Shown here in pieces: positions 1-8,380 of a stretch of DNA of 43,203 nucleotides. A program made the position numbers and the translations under genes. Under the pieces are notes generated by a model, which was given only the letters and a program-made list of their open reading frames with translations, searched no databases and was not told the DNA's origin. The DNA lies in assembly GCA_937923485.1 (NCBI GenBank), contig CALDUE010000062.1, positions 1 through 43,203 of the forward strand, read 5' to 3'. Position 1 is the stretch's first letter. Each line of letters begins with the position of its first letter. Source of the stretch: an uncultured Saprospiraceae bacterium. Lineage in GTDB: Bacteria > Bacteroidota > Bacteroidia > Chitinophagales > Saprospiraceae.

Positions 1-1
1 C

Positions 2-1190
2 ATCACTGATGATCTTGGTAACATCCTCGGTCTCCCAGCTGCTCCACCTTTCAATCTTGATCCAGCAGGTCCTGGTACTTGTCTCATTTGGAGCTTGAGC
101 TTCAACGGTCAAATTACTGGCCTTGAAGTAGGAAGCAACGCGTCTGATTTAGCAGGTGACTTTGACCTCTCTAACCCTCTAACCGTAATTCGCAACGAGC
201 CTAACGGCGGTGGAATCACACTTGATGATGGCAGTACTTCTACTACCATTATCGTCGACGGAGTTCCTGATCCACTCAACGTAAATCTTGACGGAACAGG
301 CGCCGGATCTAACAGAGGCTGGATCATCACCGACGACCTAGGTAATATCCTCGCGCTTCCACCAGCTCCGCCATTCGACTTAGACGGTGCAGGTGTCGGT
401 GAGTGCAGCATCTACTACATCCGTTACGAAGACGGAACTACTGGAATCATGGCTGGCAACAACCTGACCGACCTCATGGGTTGCTTCGACCTTTCGAATC
501 CAATCGTTGTTGATCGCATTGCGCCAACTGGCGTAGACGGTGGTACTATCTCTTTTGTCGACGGTTCTACCATGCAGACCATTTGCGTCGATGGTGTTGC
601 TGATCCGCTAGATGTAATTGTTGAAGCAGGTACTGTCGTTGGTGAAAATCAAGCGTATGTAATCACTGATGATCTTGGAAATATCCTTGGTCTCCCAGCT
701 GCTCCACCATTCGATCTTGACCCTGCAGGTCCTGGTACGTGCAACATCTACTTCTTGAGTTTCAATGGTCAAATCACTGGCCTTGCTGCTGGCGAAAATA
801 TCGCTGACTTCGGAGGCGACTTCGATCTTTCGAATCCACTTACTGTTGTTCGCAACGAGCCTAACGGCGGTGGAATCACACTTGATGATGGCAGTACTTC
901 TACTACCATTATCGTCGACGGAGTTCCTGATCCGCTCAACGTAAATCTTGACGGAACAGGAGTCGGATCTAACAGAGGTTGGATCATCACCGACGACCTT
1001 GGTAACATCCTCGCGCTTCCACCAGCTCCGCCATTCGATCTCGACGGTGCAGGTGTCGGTGAGTGCAGCATCTACTACATCCGTTACGAAGACGGAACAA
1101 CTGGAATCATGGCTGGTAACAACCTGACCGACCTCATGGGTTGCTTCGACCTTTCGAATCCAATCGTTGTTGATCGCATTGCTCCAACTA
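2..1190 (+). repeat. In-gene tandem repeat, 660 bp period (two alternating ~110-aa units)
   Basis: Bases 181-530 and 841-1190 align without gaps at offset 660 with only a few substitutions. Bases 2-95 align equally well to 662-755. The period corresponds to a pair of ~110-residue domains, one unit opening with NEPNGG and the other with a V-DGG stretch. The near identity at synonymous sites means recent duplication or gene conversion. The copy number upstream of the window is unknown. Confidence 0.9.
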
Positions 1191-2452
1191 ATCCAGGCAG
1201 CTTGGCTAGTGGTTCAATTCAGATGCCAAGTGGCATGACTGAGCGTACGACTTGTCCAGGAGACGATATCGACATCACCGTTCAACTCAACTACACCATT
1301 ACTACTGGTGAAGTAGGCTACTTCCTCACTGATGATGATTTCACTATCCTATCAATTTCTGCTTCTCCGATGTTAAGTCTTACTGGAGCGCCTCCAGGAG
1401 AGTGCTACATTTTCGCTGTTAACTATACAGGTGACATCACCGTTGTTCCTGGAGATGACTTCTTTAACGATGACCTAACCAGCGGTAAGGATGAAGCATC
1501 AACCAATGCGATTGTGGTAACGCGCCAAAATGTTGAAGGTGGAACCATTCTCACTCAACGCGGTGAGTCTACCGTCTACGTTTGCACGGGTGATGATGAT
1601 TTCGTTGGCTTCCGCGCACGTGGCGAAGAAGACAATGCTGAGTTCATTTTTGTTATCACGGATGACAACAATAACATCCTAGGGCTTAACGACGATGGCT
1701 TCTTGAATTTTGGAACTGTTCCAGAAGGCGTGTGCCGAGTTTGGGGATTAAGCTATACTGGCGACATCACCGCTCAACTCGGTGACAATGCTGCAGCCGT
1801 AGCACTATCTGATCAATGCTTCGATCTTTCAGACGACTTCATCACAGTGATCCGTCAAGGAGTTGAAGGGGGACAAGTGCTCACTAACGGAAGTGAGCGT
1901 GTCATTACAACGGTGAATAATCCTGTTGTCAACTACACGACTACCTCTACCAGTACTGCCGCATATGCATACTTCATCCTCGGCCGTGATCAGCGCATTG
2001 CTGCCGTCACGTTTGACCAGAGTTTTGACTTCTCGACACTTCCAGAAGAGCGCTACTTCATCTACGGAATCAGCCACAACGGCAACGTACTTCGTGGAGT
2101 TGGTGACAGCTTCTTTGGCCGCGACATCACCGATCAATGCTTTGATCGCAGTGTGAATGCCATCGTTGTTACAAATGGTGCAGCTGTTAATCCATTCACT
2201 TTTACTGCTAGTCCAGTTGCTGAGGGTCAGCTTTCGCTAAAACTTGCAACGCCTGTAGAAGACCTTTCACCAGAGAGACTTATCCTCCGCATTACTGATG
2301 CCTACGGAAGAGTAATTTTCTACGAAGAAGGTATTGATGCAGCAAGTCTTGAAAGTCGTGTTCTACAACTTTCGAATGCTGTTCCTGGAGTTCACTTCAT
2401 TACTATCCAGCAAAACGACATGCTCGTTACTGAGCGAGTAGTTATGCCATAA
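2..2452 (+). CDS. Tandem-repeat secreted protein with T9SS type A sorting domain (5' end outside window)
   Basis: The frame is open from base 2, so the true N-terminus lies upstream; a TTG at 95 is not a credible start. The visible part is a string of about 110-residue units, each containing an ITDDLGNIL-type strand and closing with FDLSNPI/L-V-V-R. Two unit types alternate, followed by three more divergent units (nt about 1190-2180). The last ~85 residues form a T9SS type A sorting domain (ITDAYGRVIFYEEG, then a basic-hydrophobic end ERVVMP), which in this phylum directs export through the Por secretion system and anchoring or release at the surface. The first units are nearly identical in DNA with a 660 bp period (181-530 against 841-1190), so they are recent duplications or gene-converted. 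Composition is Asp/Gly/Thr rich with few Lys, typical of extracellular adhesin-like proteins. No catalytic domain is visible; the role is inferred to be a surface or matrix protein. A hairpin terminator follows at 2477-2514. Confidence 0.85.
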   Translation: MTDDLGNILGLPAAPPFNLDPAGPGTCLIWSLSFNGQITGLEVGSNASDLAGDFDLSNPLTVIRNEPNGGGITLDDGSTSTTIIVDGVPDPLNVNLDGTGAGSNRGWIITDDLGNILALPPAPPFDLDGAGVGECSIYYIRYEDGTTGIMAGNNLTDLMGCFDLSNPIVVDRIAPTGVDGGTISFVDGSTMQTICVDGVADPLDVIVEAGTVVGENQAYVITDDLGNILGLPAAPPFDLDPAGPGTCNIYFLSFNGQITGLAAGENIADFGGDFDLSNPLTVVRNEPNGGGITLDDGSTSTTIIVDGVPDPLNVNLDGTGVGSNRGWIITDDLGNILALPPAPPFDLDGAGVGECSIYYIRYEDGTTGIMAGNNLTDLMGCFDLSNPIVVDRIAPTNPGSLASGSIQMPSGMTERTTCPGDDIDITVQLNYTITTGEVGYFLTDDDFTILSISASPMLSLTGAPPGECYIFAVNYTGDITVVPGDDFFNDDLTSGKDEASTNAIVVTRQNVEGGTILTQRGESTVYVCTGDDDFVGFRARGEEDNAEFIFVITDDNNNILGLNDDGFLNFGTVPEGVCRVWGLSYTGDITAQLGDNAAAVALSDQCFDLSDDFITVIRQGVEGGQVLTNGSERVITTVNNPVVNYTTTSTSTAAYAYFILGRDQRIAAVTFDQSFDFSTLPEERYFIYGISHNGNVLRGVGDSFFGRDITDQCFDRSVNAIVVTNGAAVNPFTFTASPVAEGQLSLKLATPVEDLSPERLILRITDAYGRVIFYEEGIDAASLESRVLQLSNAVPGVHFITIQQNDMLVTERVVMP

Positions 2453-2476
2453 GCTTCTCTTTCATACGTAAGTGTT

Positions 2477-2514
2477 GCCCCTTCTTGTCTTTGGATGAGA
2501 GGGGGCTTTTTTTT
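2477..2514 (+). terminator. Rho-independent terminator of the T9SS repeat protein gene
   Basis: A GCCCC-TTC arm (from 2477) pairs with a GAGAGGGGGC arm ending at 2506 across a short loop and is followed by a run of eight T. It begins 24 bases after the stop codon at 2452. The stem has a bulge, but the GC-rich stem plus T tract is the classical layout. Confidence 0.75.
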
Positions 2515-2524
2515 GGGGGCTTTT

Positions 2525-2685
2525 GGATGTCGGATGTCGGATGTCGGATATTGGATCTCGGATCTCGGATCTCGGATCTCGGATCTCGGATGTCGGATGT
2601 CGGATGTCGGATCTCGGATGTCGGATATTGGATTTCGGATTTCGGATCTCGGATTTCGGATGTCGGATTTCGGATTTCGGATTTC
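2525..2685. repeat. Heptamer tandem array, 23 units of GGATNTC
   Basis: The stretch consists of 23 uninterrupted 7-base units: mainly GGATGTC, GGATCTC and GGATTTC, plus two GGATATT. It lies in the convergent gap between the T9SS gene and the membrane-protein gene. Open frames through it on both strands are artefacts of the stop-free period. The same GGAT-based heptamer recurs in shorter runs near 5155, 5204-5240, 9680, 11070 and 39686. It resembles the short tandemly repeated repetitive (heptamer) sequences known from cyanobacterial intergenic DNA; its function here is unknown. Confidence 0.95.
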
Positions 2686-2945
2686 GGAAAAAAGTACGTT
2701 GACCGTTTCACTACTGGATCGTTCGTTCCTCATTGCTGTAACGCTGCGTTGTTGGATAAGAGACGGATGCTAGATTTGTCGTCTTAAACCACGGAGATCG
2801 ACGGGTACAAAGGGTATTCTACGCAGCTAAATGCCGTGACACTTAGTGCCTTTTCTCCGTGGAACTCTGTGCCCTCCGTGGTTGATTTTATCGCTTTTAA
2901 CGCCCACGCATTCCAAATGAGCGTCTTGAACTTTGCTCCTTTGCG
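2685..2945. repeat. Dispersed ~260 bp intergenic repeat, copy 1
   Basis: This segment aligns without net gaps to 5229-5489 (offset 2544) at roughly 85-90% identity by eye. Inside it, AACCACGGAG (2787-2796) and CTCCGTGGTT (2874-2883) form inverted ends around about 77 bases, and a further CTCCGTGG occurs at 2855. Both copies begin right after a heptamer run, sit in a convergent gene junction and are followed by a mini-hairpin region. No protein is encoded. The layout resembles a small non-autonomous palindromic element, but target-site duplications were not identified. Confidence 0.85.
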
Positions 2946-2951
2946 TAGTCC

Positions 2952-2964
2952 CGTGCGAAGCACG
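2952..2964. repeat. GNA-triloop DNA mini-hairpin (GAA loop)
   Basis: CGTGC-GAA-GCACG is a 5 bp stem closing a GAA triloop and contains GCGAAGC, a heptamer known to fold into an exceptionally stable DNA mini-hairpin. It lies just past dispersed repeat copy 1. See 5170-5203, 9707-9740 and 11318-11332 for relatives with other stems. Confidence 0.7.
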
Positions 2965-3077
2965 TAGATCTCGCAGGACGACTTCGCGGTTAAAAAAAAC
3001 ACGCGTTAGCCAGCCTGAGGCGTAACCATATGTTGCGATTCAACTTTATCGAGACAGCCCTTACGCGATTAAAAAAC

Positions 3078-3779
3078 CTAGCCCTTCAACATCTGCCGCG
3101 CACCCAAATAATACAAATACGTAGCCACCGCCAAAATTACGTGGCTCACGTCATGGTAATTAAACCACACTGGGTGCAAATAGAATTCCGTCAAATGGAC
3201 AACCACCGCAGTGGCTGCGACCACGATTCCAATCAATACGTGCTTACTGGCCTTTGACTTGGTCTTGCGATAGACCAAAAAATGCAGAGGGAATGCGATG
3301 ACAACAAGGCCATAGGCTGCATGAACCTCAACCAGATAAAAACTGCCGAAGTATAGAATTAGCCCGTGAAAGAGAACCAGTTCGGTAATGTTGGCGACGC
3401 TCATGATACGACCGAGTTTTGCACTCACCCGCTCGCCCGCGAACATAATGGCCGACCTTTCCATGCAGGCAACTCCCCACATACTGATGATCCAACCAGG
3501 ATACTTGCCTTCTTTACCTAGTAGGTATTGAAACCCATGTCCCATGAATGCGCCCAAGAATACGGCGATCGCCATGAGTAGAAACATCCACCTGAACCAA
3601 TTACCAGCCTCTGAGAGACGAGCTTTCATGCTCGTGAGACGTATGAAACAGATTAGTGATACAGCCGACCAGAGCAAATCTGTCAAGATCACATCGATCT
3701 CTTGGAGGCGAATGCCAAATAGGATTATATCGGTTGCGCCCATAGGTTCCATCGGCCGCGAATGTAATCGTTTAGCCAC
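3078..3779 (-). CDS. Polytopic membrane protein, about seven TM segments, possibly CREST-like
   Basis: The product is 233 residues and almost entirely hydrophobic, with about seven predicted membrane segments. Conserved-looking polar motifs sit at membrane edges: GHGFQYL in the second segment and YHDVSHV at the start of the last one. Paired His/Asp/Ser residues in this arrangement recall the CREST superfamily of membrane hydrolases (alkaline ceramidase, PAQR, hemolysin III type), but this is inference from a few residues, not a confident match. The start may instead be the internal Met at residue 10 or 13. The gene is divergent from the helicase gene with only 27 bases between the start codons and converges on the T9SS gene across repeat DNA. 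Confidence 0.75.
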   Translation of the reverse strand: MAKRLHSRPMEPMGATDIILFGIRLQEIDVILTDLLWSAVSLICFIRLTSMKARLSEAGNWFRWMFLLMAIAVFLGAFMGHGFQYLLGKEGKYPGWIISMWGVACMERSAIMFAGERVSAKLGRIMSVANITELVLFHGLILYFGSFYLVEVHAAYGLVVIAFPLHFLVYRKTKSKASKHVLIGIVVAATAVVVHLTEFYLHPVWFNYHDVSHVILAVATYLYYLGARQMLKG

Positions 3780-3799
3780 GCTCTAAGGCTGTACATTTG
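3771..3799 (+). promoter_or_regulatory. Bacteroidota-type promoter of the DEAD-box helicase gene
   Basis: TACATTTG at 3792-3799 matches the TAnnTTTG -7 consensus, and TTTA at 3771-3774 is a plausible -33 element with 17 bases between. The helicase ATG at 3807 lies only 8 bases beyond, so the transcript would be leaderless or nearly so. The element overlaps the start region of the divergent membrane-protein gene. Confidence 0.6.
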
Positions 3800-3806
3800 C
3801 AACCCA

Positions 3807-5150
3807 ATGGCTGAAGAACAAGCACCCACATTTCGTGACCTGAACCTCAACAAGCAACTATGGAATGCCATAGATGAAATGGGGCTCGTCGAACCAACGC
3901 GTATCCAAATGGCTGCCGTTCCTGCCGTCATGAGCGGTCGAGATGTAGTGGGTATTGCACAAACGGGTACAGGTAAGACACTCGCTTATCTCTTGCCGGC
4001 CTTGCGCCAATGGAAGTTTGCCAAGCATCCATATCCGCAGATTTTAATCATCGTGCCCACGCGCGAGCTGGTGGAGCAAGTCGTCGAGCAGATCAAGCTT
4101 TTGACAGCCTACATGACTGTAGAGACCGTCGGCATCTATGGTGGATCGAGCATTGTTACGCAACAATTGACCTTGCAAGATGGACTCGATGTGCTTGTCG
4201 CCACTCCCGGACGTTTGTTGGATATCATGATGACAGGAACAGTCAAATTCCGTCATTTGAAAAAGCTCATCATTGATGAAATTGATGAAATGCTCGAGCT
4301 TGGTTTTCGGCCGCAGTTGATGAATTTATTGGATCTGCTTCCGCCAAAACGACAGAATCTTATGTTCTCGGCAACGATGTCCGAAGATGTAAAAATGATC
4401 ATCGAAGACATTTTCAATTTCCCGTTGTATGTAACAGCTGCACGTTCAGGAACGCCACTTGAGAAAATTCATCAACTCGCCTACCCTGCGGAGAATTTTT
4501 ATACTAAACTCAATTTACTCGGACATATCCTCGCTGACGCTGATCGATTTGAGCGGGTCTTGGTTTTTGCACCAAACAAGCGTCTTGCAGACGTCGTATT
4601 CGAACGTTTAGAGACTCTCTACCCTGGTCACTCGACAGTGATTCATGGCAACAAGGCGCAGAACGCCCGATTCCGTGCCTTGCGTAATTTTCAAAGTGGT
4701 GATAAACGTATTCTCGTTGCTACCGACTTAGTAAGTCGCGGACTAGATATCGAAGACATTAGTCACGTAATTAGCATGAATGCTCCTGGCGAGCCAGAGA
4801 ATTACATCCACCGAATTGGTCGTACCGGTCGCATGGAAAAGAAGGGTGAATCCATCTTGTTTTTCACGCAAAAAGAACTCGGTCAGCTCGCCAATATCGA
4901 AGGCTTAATGCGTATTGAGATCGAGCGCTTAGAATTTCCTGAAGAAGTTGACATTAGCAAGGAATTGACCCCTGAAGAGCGTCCACAAATCTTCATGCCT
5001 ACCCTCGAAGCCAAGCTGCCAGAAACAGGTGGGGCCTTCCATGAAAAGGGATTCAAGGCTTCCAAAACCAATCGTGGTAATCGCAAGACGCGCAAGCTGA
5101 AAGCAAAGATGAGCGGCAAACCTGGGAATACAGGGAAGAAGCGGAAGTAG
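3807..5150 (+). CDS. DEAD-box family ATP-dependent RNA helicase (motif II is DEID)
   Basis: The product has 447 residues and the full set of helicase motifs. The Q motif is F9 ... EPTRIQ (29-34), motif I AQTGTGKT (51-58), Ia PTRELV, Ib TPGR, motif II D157-E-I-D160, motif III SAT, Va ATDLVSRGLDI and VI HRIGRTGR (about 334-341). A Lys/Arg-rich tail (about residues 415-447) probably helps bind RNA. Such enzymes unwind short RNA duplexes in ribosome assembly or mRNA decay. The unusual point is Ile in place of Ala in motif II; the acidic residues are kept, so ATP hydrolysis should be intact. The closest cellular role (RhlE-, CsdA- or DbpA-like) cannot be decided from the sequence. The dispersed repeat block follows the stop codon. 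Confidence 0.95.
   Translation: MAEEQAPTFRDLNLNKQLWNAIDEMGLVEPTRIQMAAVPAVMSGRDVVGIAQTGTGKTLAYLLPALRQWKFAKHPYPQILIIVPTRELVEQVVEQIKLLTAYMTVETVGIYGGSSIVTQQLTLQDGLDVLVATPGRLLDIMMTGTVKFRHLKKLIIDEIDEMLELGFRPQLMNLLDLLPPKRQNLMFSATMSEDVKMIIEDIFNFPLYVTAARSGTPLEKIHQLAYPAENFYTKLNLLGHILADADRFERVLVFAPNKRLADVVFERLETLYPGHSTVIHGNKAQNARFRALRNFQSGDKRILVATDLVSRGLDIEDISHVISMNAPGEPENYIHRIGRTGRMEKKGESILFFTQKELGQLANIEGLMRIEIERLEFPEEVDISKELTPEERPQIFMPTLEAKLPETGGAFHEKGFKASKTNRGNRKTRKLKAKMSGKPGNTGKKRK
4337..4350 (+). repeat. One-mismatch copy of the GCTTTCGCCAAAAC word
   Basis: GCTTCCGCCAAAAC differs at one position from the word repeated exactly eight times in this window. It lies in the helicase reading frame (LLPPKR). 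Confidence 0.5.
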
Positions 5151-5154
5151 GGTT

Positions 5155-5212
5155 GGATATCGGATGCCCCGCGCGGAGCGCGTGGGTCCTCGTGCTTCGC
5201 ACGGGATCGGAT
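5155..5212. repeat. 58 bp repeat with two mini-hairpins, copy 1
   Basis: These 58 bases are identical to 9692-9749. The unit starts and ends in GGAT heptamers and contains two mini-hairpins: CGCGC-GGA-GCGCG (5170-5182) and CGTGC-TTC-GCACG (5191-5203, a GAA loop on the other strand). It begins five bases after the helicase stop codon. More heptamers follow to about 5240 and run into the dispersed repeat. Confidence 0.9.
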
Positions 5213-5228
5213 GTCGGAAATCGGAAAT

Positions 5229-5489
5229 CGGAAAAAAGTATATTGACCGTTTCACTACTGGATCGTTCGTTCCTCACCGCTGGATCACTGTGTTGTTAGA
5301 TAAGAGACGGATGCGGGATTTGTCGTCTTAAACCACGGAGATCGACAAGTACAAAAAGGATTTCACGTGGCTAAATACCGTGATGTTCAGTGCCTTTTCT
5401 CCGTGGAACTCTGTGCCCTCCGAGGTTGATTTTATCGCTTTTAACGCCCACGCGTCCCAAACGAGCGTCACGAACTTTGCTCCTTTGCG
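5229..5489. repeat. Dispersed ~260 bp intergenic repeat, copy 2
   Basis: This copy pairs with 2685-2945. It keeps the AACCACGGAG arm and the internal CTCCGTGG; the distal arm has changed to CTCCGAGG. Like copy 1 it lies between convergent genes and directly after GGA-type heptamers. After its end come two further triloop hairpins at 5505-5521 and 5550-5560. The remainder to 5602 shows no gene. Confidence 0.85.
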
Positions 5490-5504
5490 GTTCAAAAAAA
5501 TGGT

Positions 5505-5560
5505 TTGAGCGGAGCTCAAATACCGCTAACTCACCGCGCTTGTTCAAAATGGCGCAGCCA
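5505..5560. repeat. Two GNA-triloop mini-hairpins (GGA and GCA loops)
   Basis: TTTGAGC-GGA-GCTCAAA (5505-5521) has a 7 bp stem, and TGGC-GCA-GCCA (5550-5560) a 4 bp stem. The stems share no sequence with the other mini-hairpins of the window, yet the closing pair and triloop (C-GNA-G) are the same. Confidence 0.65.
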
Positions 5561-5602
5561 CGCGTTGCGATTCAAAAAATCTCCCTTACCAGCTAAAAAA
5601 AC

Positions 5603-7267
5603 TTAGCGCTTAATGAACACACTCCTCGCCGCATCTCCATGCACATCAAATAAAAGGAGCGCATACTGCCCCACGGGAAGCATTGAGATATCGAGCTGTT
5701 TATCGCTAAACTGTACGGCGTATTGCCTGCCAAGTACGTCACTGACAATCACCTCTTTAAGCGGTCCAAGTGCAGAGGCATCTACCGAAAGGACATCCGA
5801 GGCTGGATTGGGGTACACCTCCATGGTTTTGGCGAAAGCCGAAGATGTATTTACCAAAAGAGGATTTTTAGTATACGTGCGCGGAACACCTGGCGTAATC
5901 GGTAAATTATTGGCCGCATTTAGTTGTAGCGTGACCTCGGCACTCGGAGCTGGGAGATAATCAAATCCGAAAATCGTGATGGGAGCCAACTGCCGAGATT
6001 CGCCTGGCTGTAGTCCGAGGTTTTCGTAGAACAACCCTGAAGAAGAACGACAGAACCAAGGATCCAATTTGCTAGCATCAAAATCTAGACGCTCAATAAC
6101 CATACTGGAAGTATTGGTGACCACCGGTATGTAGGTTATTCTCGCTACACTCGTGTCTCCCGCATTGACGACACTTACGTCAGCTTCAACTTCGGCCATA
6201 GTGAGCGTCACAGAAATACTATTTCCTATCTCGAGGTCTCCGTTTTCTGAATACACGACAAGCTTTGTGTTGTGATTATAATAACCGACCACGCCCAATT
6301 GGCGATCGCCTTGGGCTGAAAACTTCATGCAGAAAGCACGATTCGAAGGGTCGATTTCTCCAGTCTGCACAAGCGTTAAGACTCCATTTTCAAATCGGCC
6401 AGTTGCGATAAATTCATCACGACTAGGTGAAAAATAGGTACATACAAAGGCTCCATGTTGCGGGGCCGAAGCAAAAGAGGTAAATGAATTGCCCACCGAA
6501 TTATGAGAGATGCTATTAACCTGACCGGCCGTGTCTACCACATATACAAAGGTGGTGGTGTAGACGATAAGCGCATCGTTGGCACTGACACTTAAACCCA
6601 AAATATCTTGCTGGAACGTTTGGAAGGTAGGTGCATCTGTTGACGTGAACGTGTAGACTGCATTCGCATCTGCCATTTGAATACTACCATCGCTGCGCGT
6701 TGCAAAGCGCTGCATTCCCGTTTTCGGCAGACCGATAGCTAAATCGTGTCTTATCACATCATTTGGTGCAGAGAGATTTCCAGCCAATACGTAGTCATCT
6801 CTAAGGATCAAATAGAGATCTCCATTTACGACGAGACCCGTTTCTGGATTATCGCTTACAAACAAGTCTGGCGTAGGAATAATCTGGACTTGACTAGGAT
6901 CATTTGGATCGAAGACGTTTAATCGAGTAGGGACTTCGACCATGTCGCATTCATAATCTGACTCAAGAACGTATTGCTTGCCAGTACTTTCATCAAACCA
7001 AGACGCGAGTGTCGAAGAGGCTGTAAAACCACTTTGGGTAAGCGGAACGAGTGAAGGAACAGCTTGATTTAAGTCTAATTGAACAGGCGGGAAAAACCCA
7101 TTGTCTGTTGCCTCGAAACCACCTTGATACAGAATGGGTGCTTCATTATCAGGAAGCACAATTGCTGCGATTGGCTGCCGACTGACAGCGTATTCAACAG
7201 AACTAGACTGTGCATACATACCAGCAAAAAGGTATACCAACATGCACGTTGTCAACATAAAACGCAT
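5603..7267 (-). CDS. Secreted protein with T9SS type A sorting domain
   Basis: The product has 554 residues. An N-terminal signal peptide (MRFMLTTCMLVYLFAGMYAQ) ends at about residue 20. The C-terminal ~75 residues form a T9SS type A sorting domain: YPNPASDVLSVD, then VSDVLGRQY, and the basic end SVFIKR. The middle part (about 30-370) is beta-rich with repeated hydrophobic-aromatic patterns, perhaps a propeller-like domain, and 380-470 looks like a CARDB/DUF11-type beta sandwich; these folds are inference. No catalytic motif is visible. The protein should cross the outer membrane by the Por system. The sorting-domain region contains one exact copy of the 14-mer word (5826-5839, coding AFAKT). 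Confidence 0.85.
   Translation of the reverse strand: MRFMLTTCMLVYLFAGMYAQSSSVEYAVSRQPIAAIVLPDNEAPILYQGGFEATDNGFFPPVQLDLNQAVPSLVPLTQSGFTASSTLASWFDESTGKQYVLESDYECDMVEVPTRLNVFDPNDPSQVQIIPTPDLFVSDNPETGLVVNGDLYLILRDDYVLAGNLSAPNDVIRHDLAIGLPKTGMQRFATRSDGSIQMADANAVYTFTSTDAPTFQTFQQDILGLSVSANDALIVYTTTFVYVVDTAGQVNSISHNSVGNSFTSFASAPQHGAFVCTYFSPSRDEFIATGRFENGVLTLVQTGEIDPSNRAFCMKFSAQGDRQLGVVGYYNHNTKLVVYSENGDLEIGNSISVTLTMAEVEADVSVVNAGDTSVARITYIPVVTNTSSMVIERLDFDASKLDPWFCRSSSGLFYENLGLQPGESRQLAPITIFGFDYLPAPSAEVTLQLNAANNLPITPGVPRTYTKNPLLVNTSSAFAKTMEVYPNPASDVLSVDASALGPLKEVIVSDVLGRQYAVQFSDKQLDISMLPVGQYALLLFDVHGDAARSVFIKR
5826..5839 (-). repeat. 14-mer word GCTTTCGCCAAAAC, copy 1 (in T9SS gene)
   Basis: This is an exact match on the minus strand, encoding AFAKT in the sorting-domain region. 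It is one of eight exact copies in the window. Confidence 0.9.
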
Positions 7268-7595
7268 AGACTGATTTTACATAAATCTAGTCGCATATCG
7301 CGCTTCTCGCAATGCTTCTACCCAAATTACCCCTTTCCAGTACTAGGTTTTCACGTAGCTATAATCTGAGAAGTCTACACTACAGCTATCGAACATTTCT
7401 CTTACGCGTTTTGCACTATCCCCACGACTGTTGTATTTAAAGAGTTTGACCTCTAGTGATACACAATTCTCAAAAGTTATGTTCAGTGGCGAACTGATGA
7501 AAACTAAATTTGTAGAGCTATTCCACCTTGCTGCAAAACCTCGCTTCCTTTATCCAATTCAGCTTCATTACCTTTATGTTGTACCAAAATCCTCA
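7268..7595. promoter_or_regulatory. Divergent 328 bp intergenic region with a -7 candidate at 7505-7512
   Basis: The region separates the minus-strand T9SS gene and the plus-strand lipoprotein gene. TAAATTTG at 7505-7512 fits the TAnnTTTG -7 consensus for the plus-strand gene and would give a ~77 base leader; no good -33 element is visible. Nothing else was recognised: no repeats and no convincing small frame. Confidence 0.4.
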
Positions 7596-8267
7596 ATGAT
7601 GAAACTGCTCTTACCTGTACTGGTCCTCATTGTTAGTGTTTTCGCTGCGTGCGGCGGCGAATCCATGGAAGAAAAAATCAATAGAAAACTCTCAGAAGCG
7701 ATTAGCGAAGCTGCTGGTACGGAGGTCAATGCCGAGAACATCAAAGATGTCATGAAGCAGGCATCTGATCAGCTGGAAAATGTCGATTTGAGCAAGGTCG
7801 GTGAGGATGTAGAAATCATCAATTTCCGTGAACTGAAGAAGTTTATGCCCGAATCTGCTGCTGGCCTTGAGCGTGGCAAGCATATCGGTGAAACCACCAG
7901 TATGATGGGCATGACCTATTCTAAAGCTGAAGCAACGTATGGCGAAGGTGATAAGCGTATCAATGCCACCTTTATTGACAGTGGTGGAGCAGGTATGCTC
8001 GTGATGGCTATGGCAGGTTTTACTAATTTGAAAATCGACAAGGAAACCGAAAACGGCTCTGAACGTACCCTCGAGATTGACGGTAATCCAGCTTATGAGA
8101 AATACACCAATCGCAACGGACGTATGACCAGTGATCTCAGCGTTTTTGTCAATGAGCGATTCATCATTAACCTTAAAGGCACGGGCGTCAACGCTGATGA
8201 CCTTGCACAGGTGTATGAAGAATTTGATATTCGGTCGCTGCCTGAGAAAGAAGTGGTTACAAAATAA
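7596..8267 (+). CDS. Predicted lipoprotein of unknown function
   Basis: The chosen start is the ATG at 7596 (the next codon is also ATG), because it yields a standard lipoprotein signal: MMKLLLPVLVLIVSVFAAC with Cys at residue 19. An upstream in-frame extension to 7431 would bury the signal and is not preferred. The mature protein (about 205 residues) begins with an acidic/amphipathic helix (EKINRKLSEAISEAAG) and continues as an alpha-beta region with no motif I recognise. It is probably anchored in the envelope. It is followed after 80 bases by the dinB promoter region and shows no functional link to its neighbours. Confidence 0.8.
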   Translation: MMKLLLPVLVLIVSVFAACGGESMEEKINRKLSEAISEAAGTEVNAENIKDVMKQASDQLENVDLSKVGEDVEIINFRELKKFMPESAAGLERGKHIGETTSMMGMTYSKAEATYGEGDKRINATFIDSGGAGMLVMAMAGFTNLKIDKETENGSERTLEIDGNPAYEKYTNRNGRMTSDLSVFVNERFIINLKGTGVNADDLAQVYEEFDIRSLPEKEVVTK

Positions 8268-8348
8268 TCAAGCCTCTCCCCTCCCCTCTTAAAGTCGTTT
8301 TCCACAGGCCATTCTTTAAAACTATTTGTTTTAATTTGTTTATTTTCG

Positions 8349-8380
8349 TTTGATTTGGACACGTATTGTGTCTAAATTTG
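8349..8380 (+). promoter_or_regulatory. dinB promoter with palindromic operator between -33 and -7
   Basis: TTTG (8349-8352) and TAAATTTG (8373-8380) are separated by 20 bases and fit the Bacteroidota -33/-7 consensus. The spacer holds the inverted repeat GACAC-GTATT-GTGTC (8358-8372), placed where a bound repressor would block RNA polymerase. A related palindrome, AACACAAATTGTGTT, lies upstream of the alternative dnaE (18212-18226). It does not match the textbook LexA boxes of Escherichia, Bacillus or alphaproteobacteria. A shared damage-response repressor is inferred. Confidence 0.6.

Noticed and set aside
2525-2685. CRISPR-like array
   Set aside because: The units are 7 bases, contiguous and without spacers; no cas genes are present.
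2392-2787. Overlapping open frames of 89-113 codons on both strands through the heptamer array
   Set aside because: A 7-base repeat without stops gives long frames in every register; the products are simple repeats (SDIRNPRSEIR-like) with no independent coding evidence.
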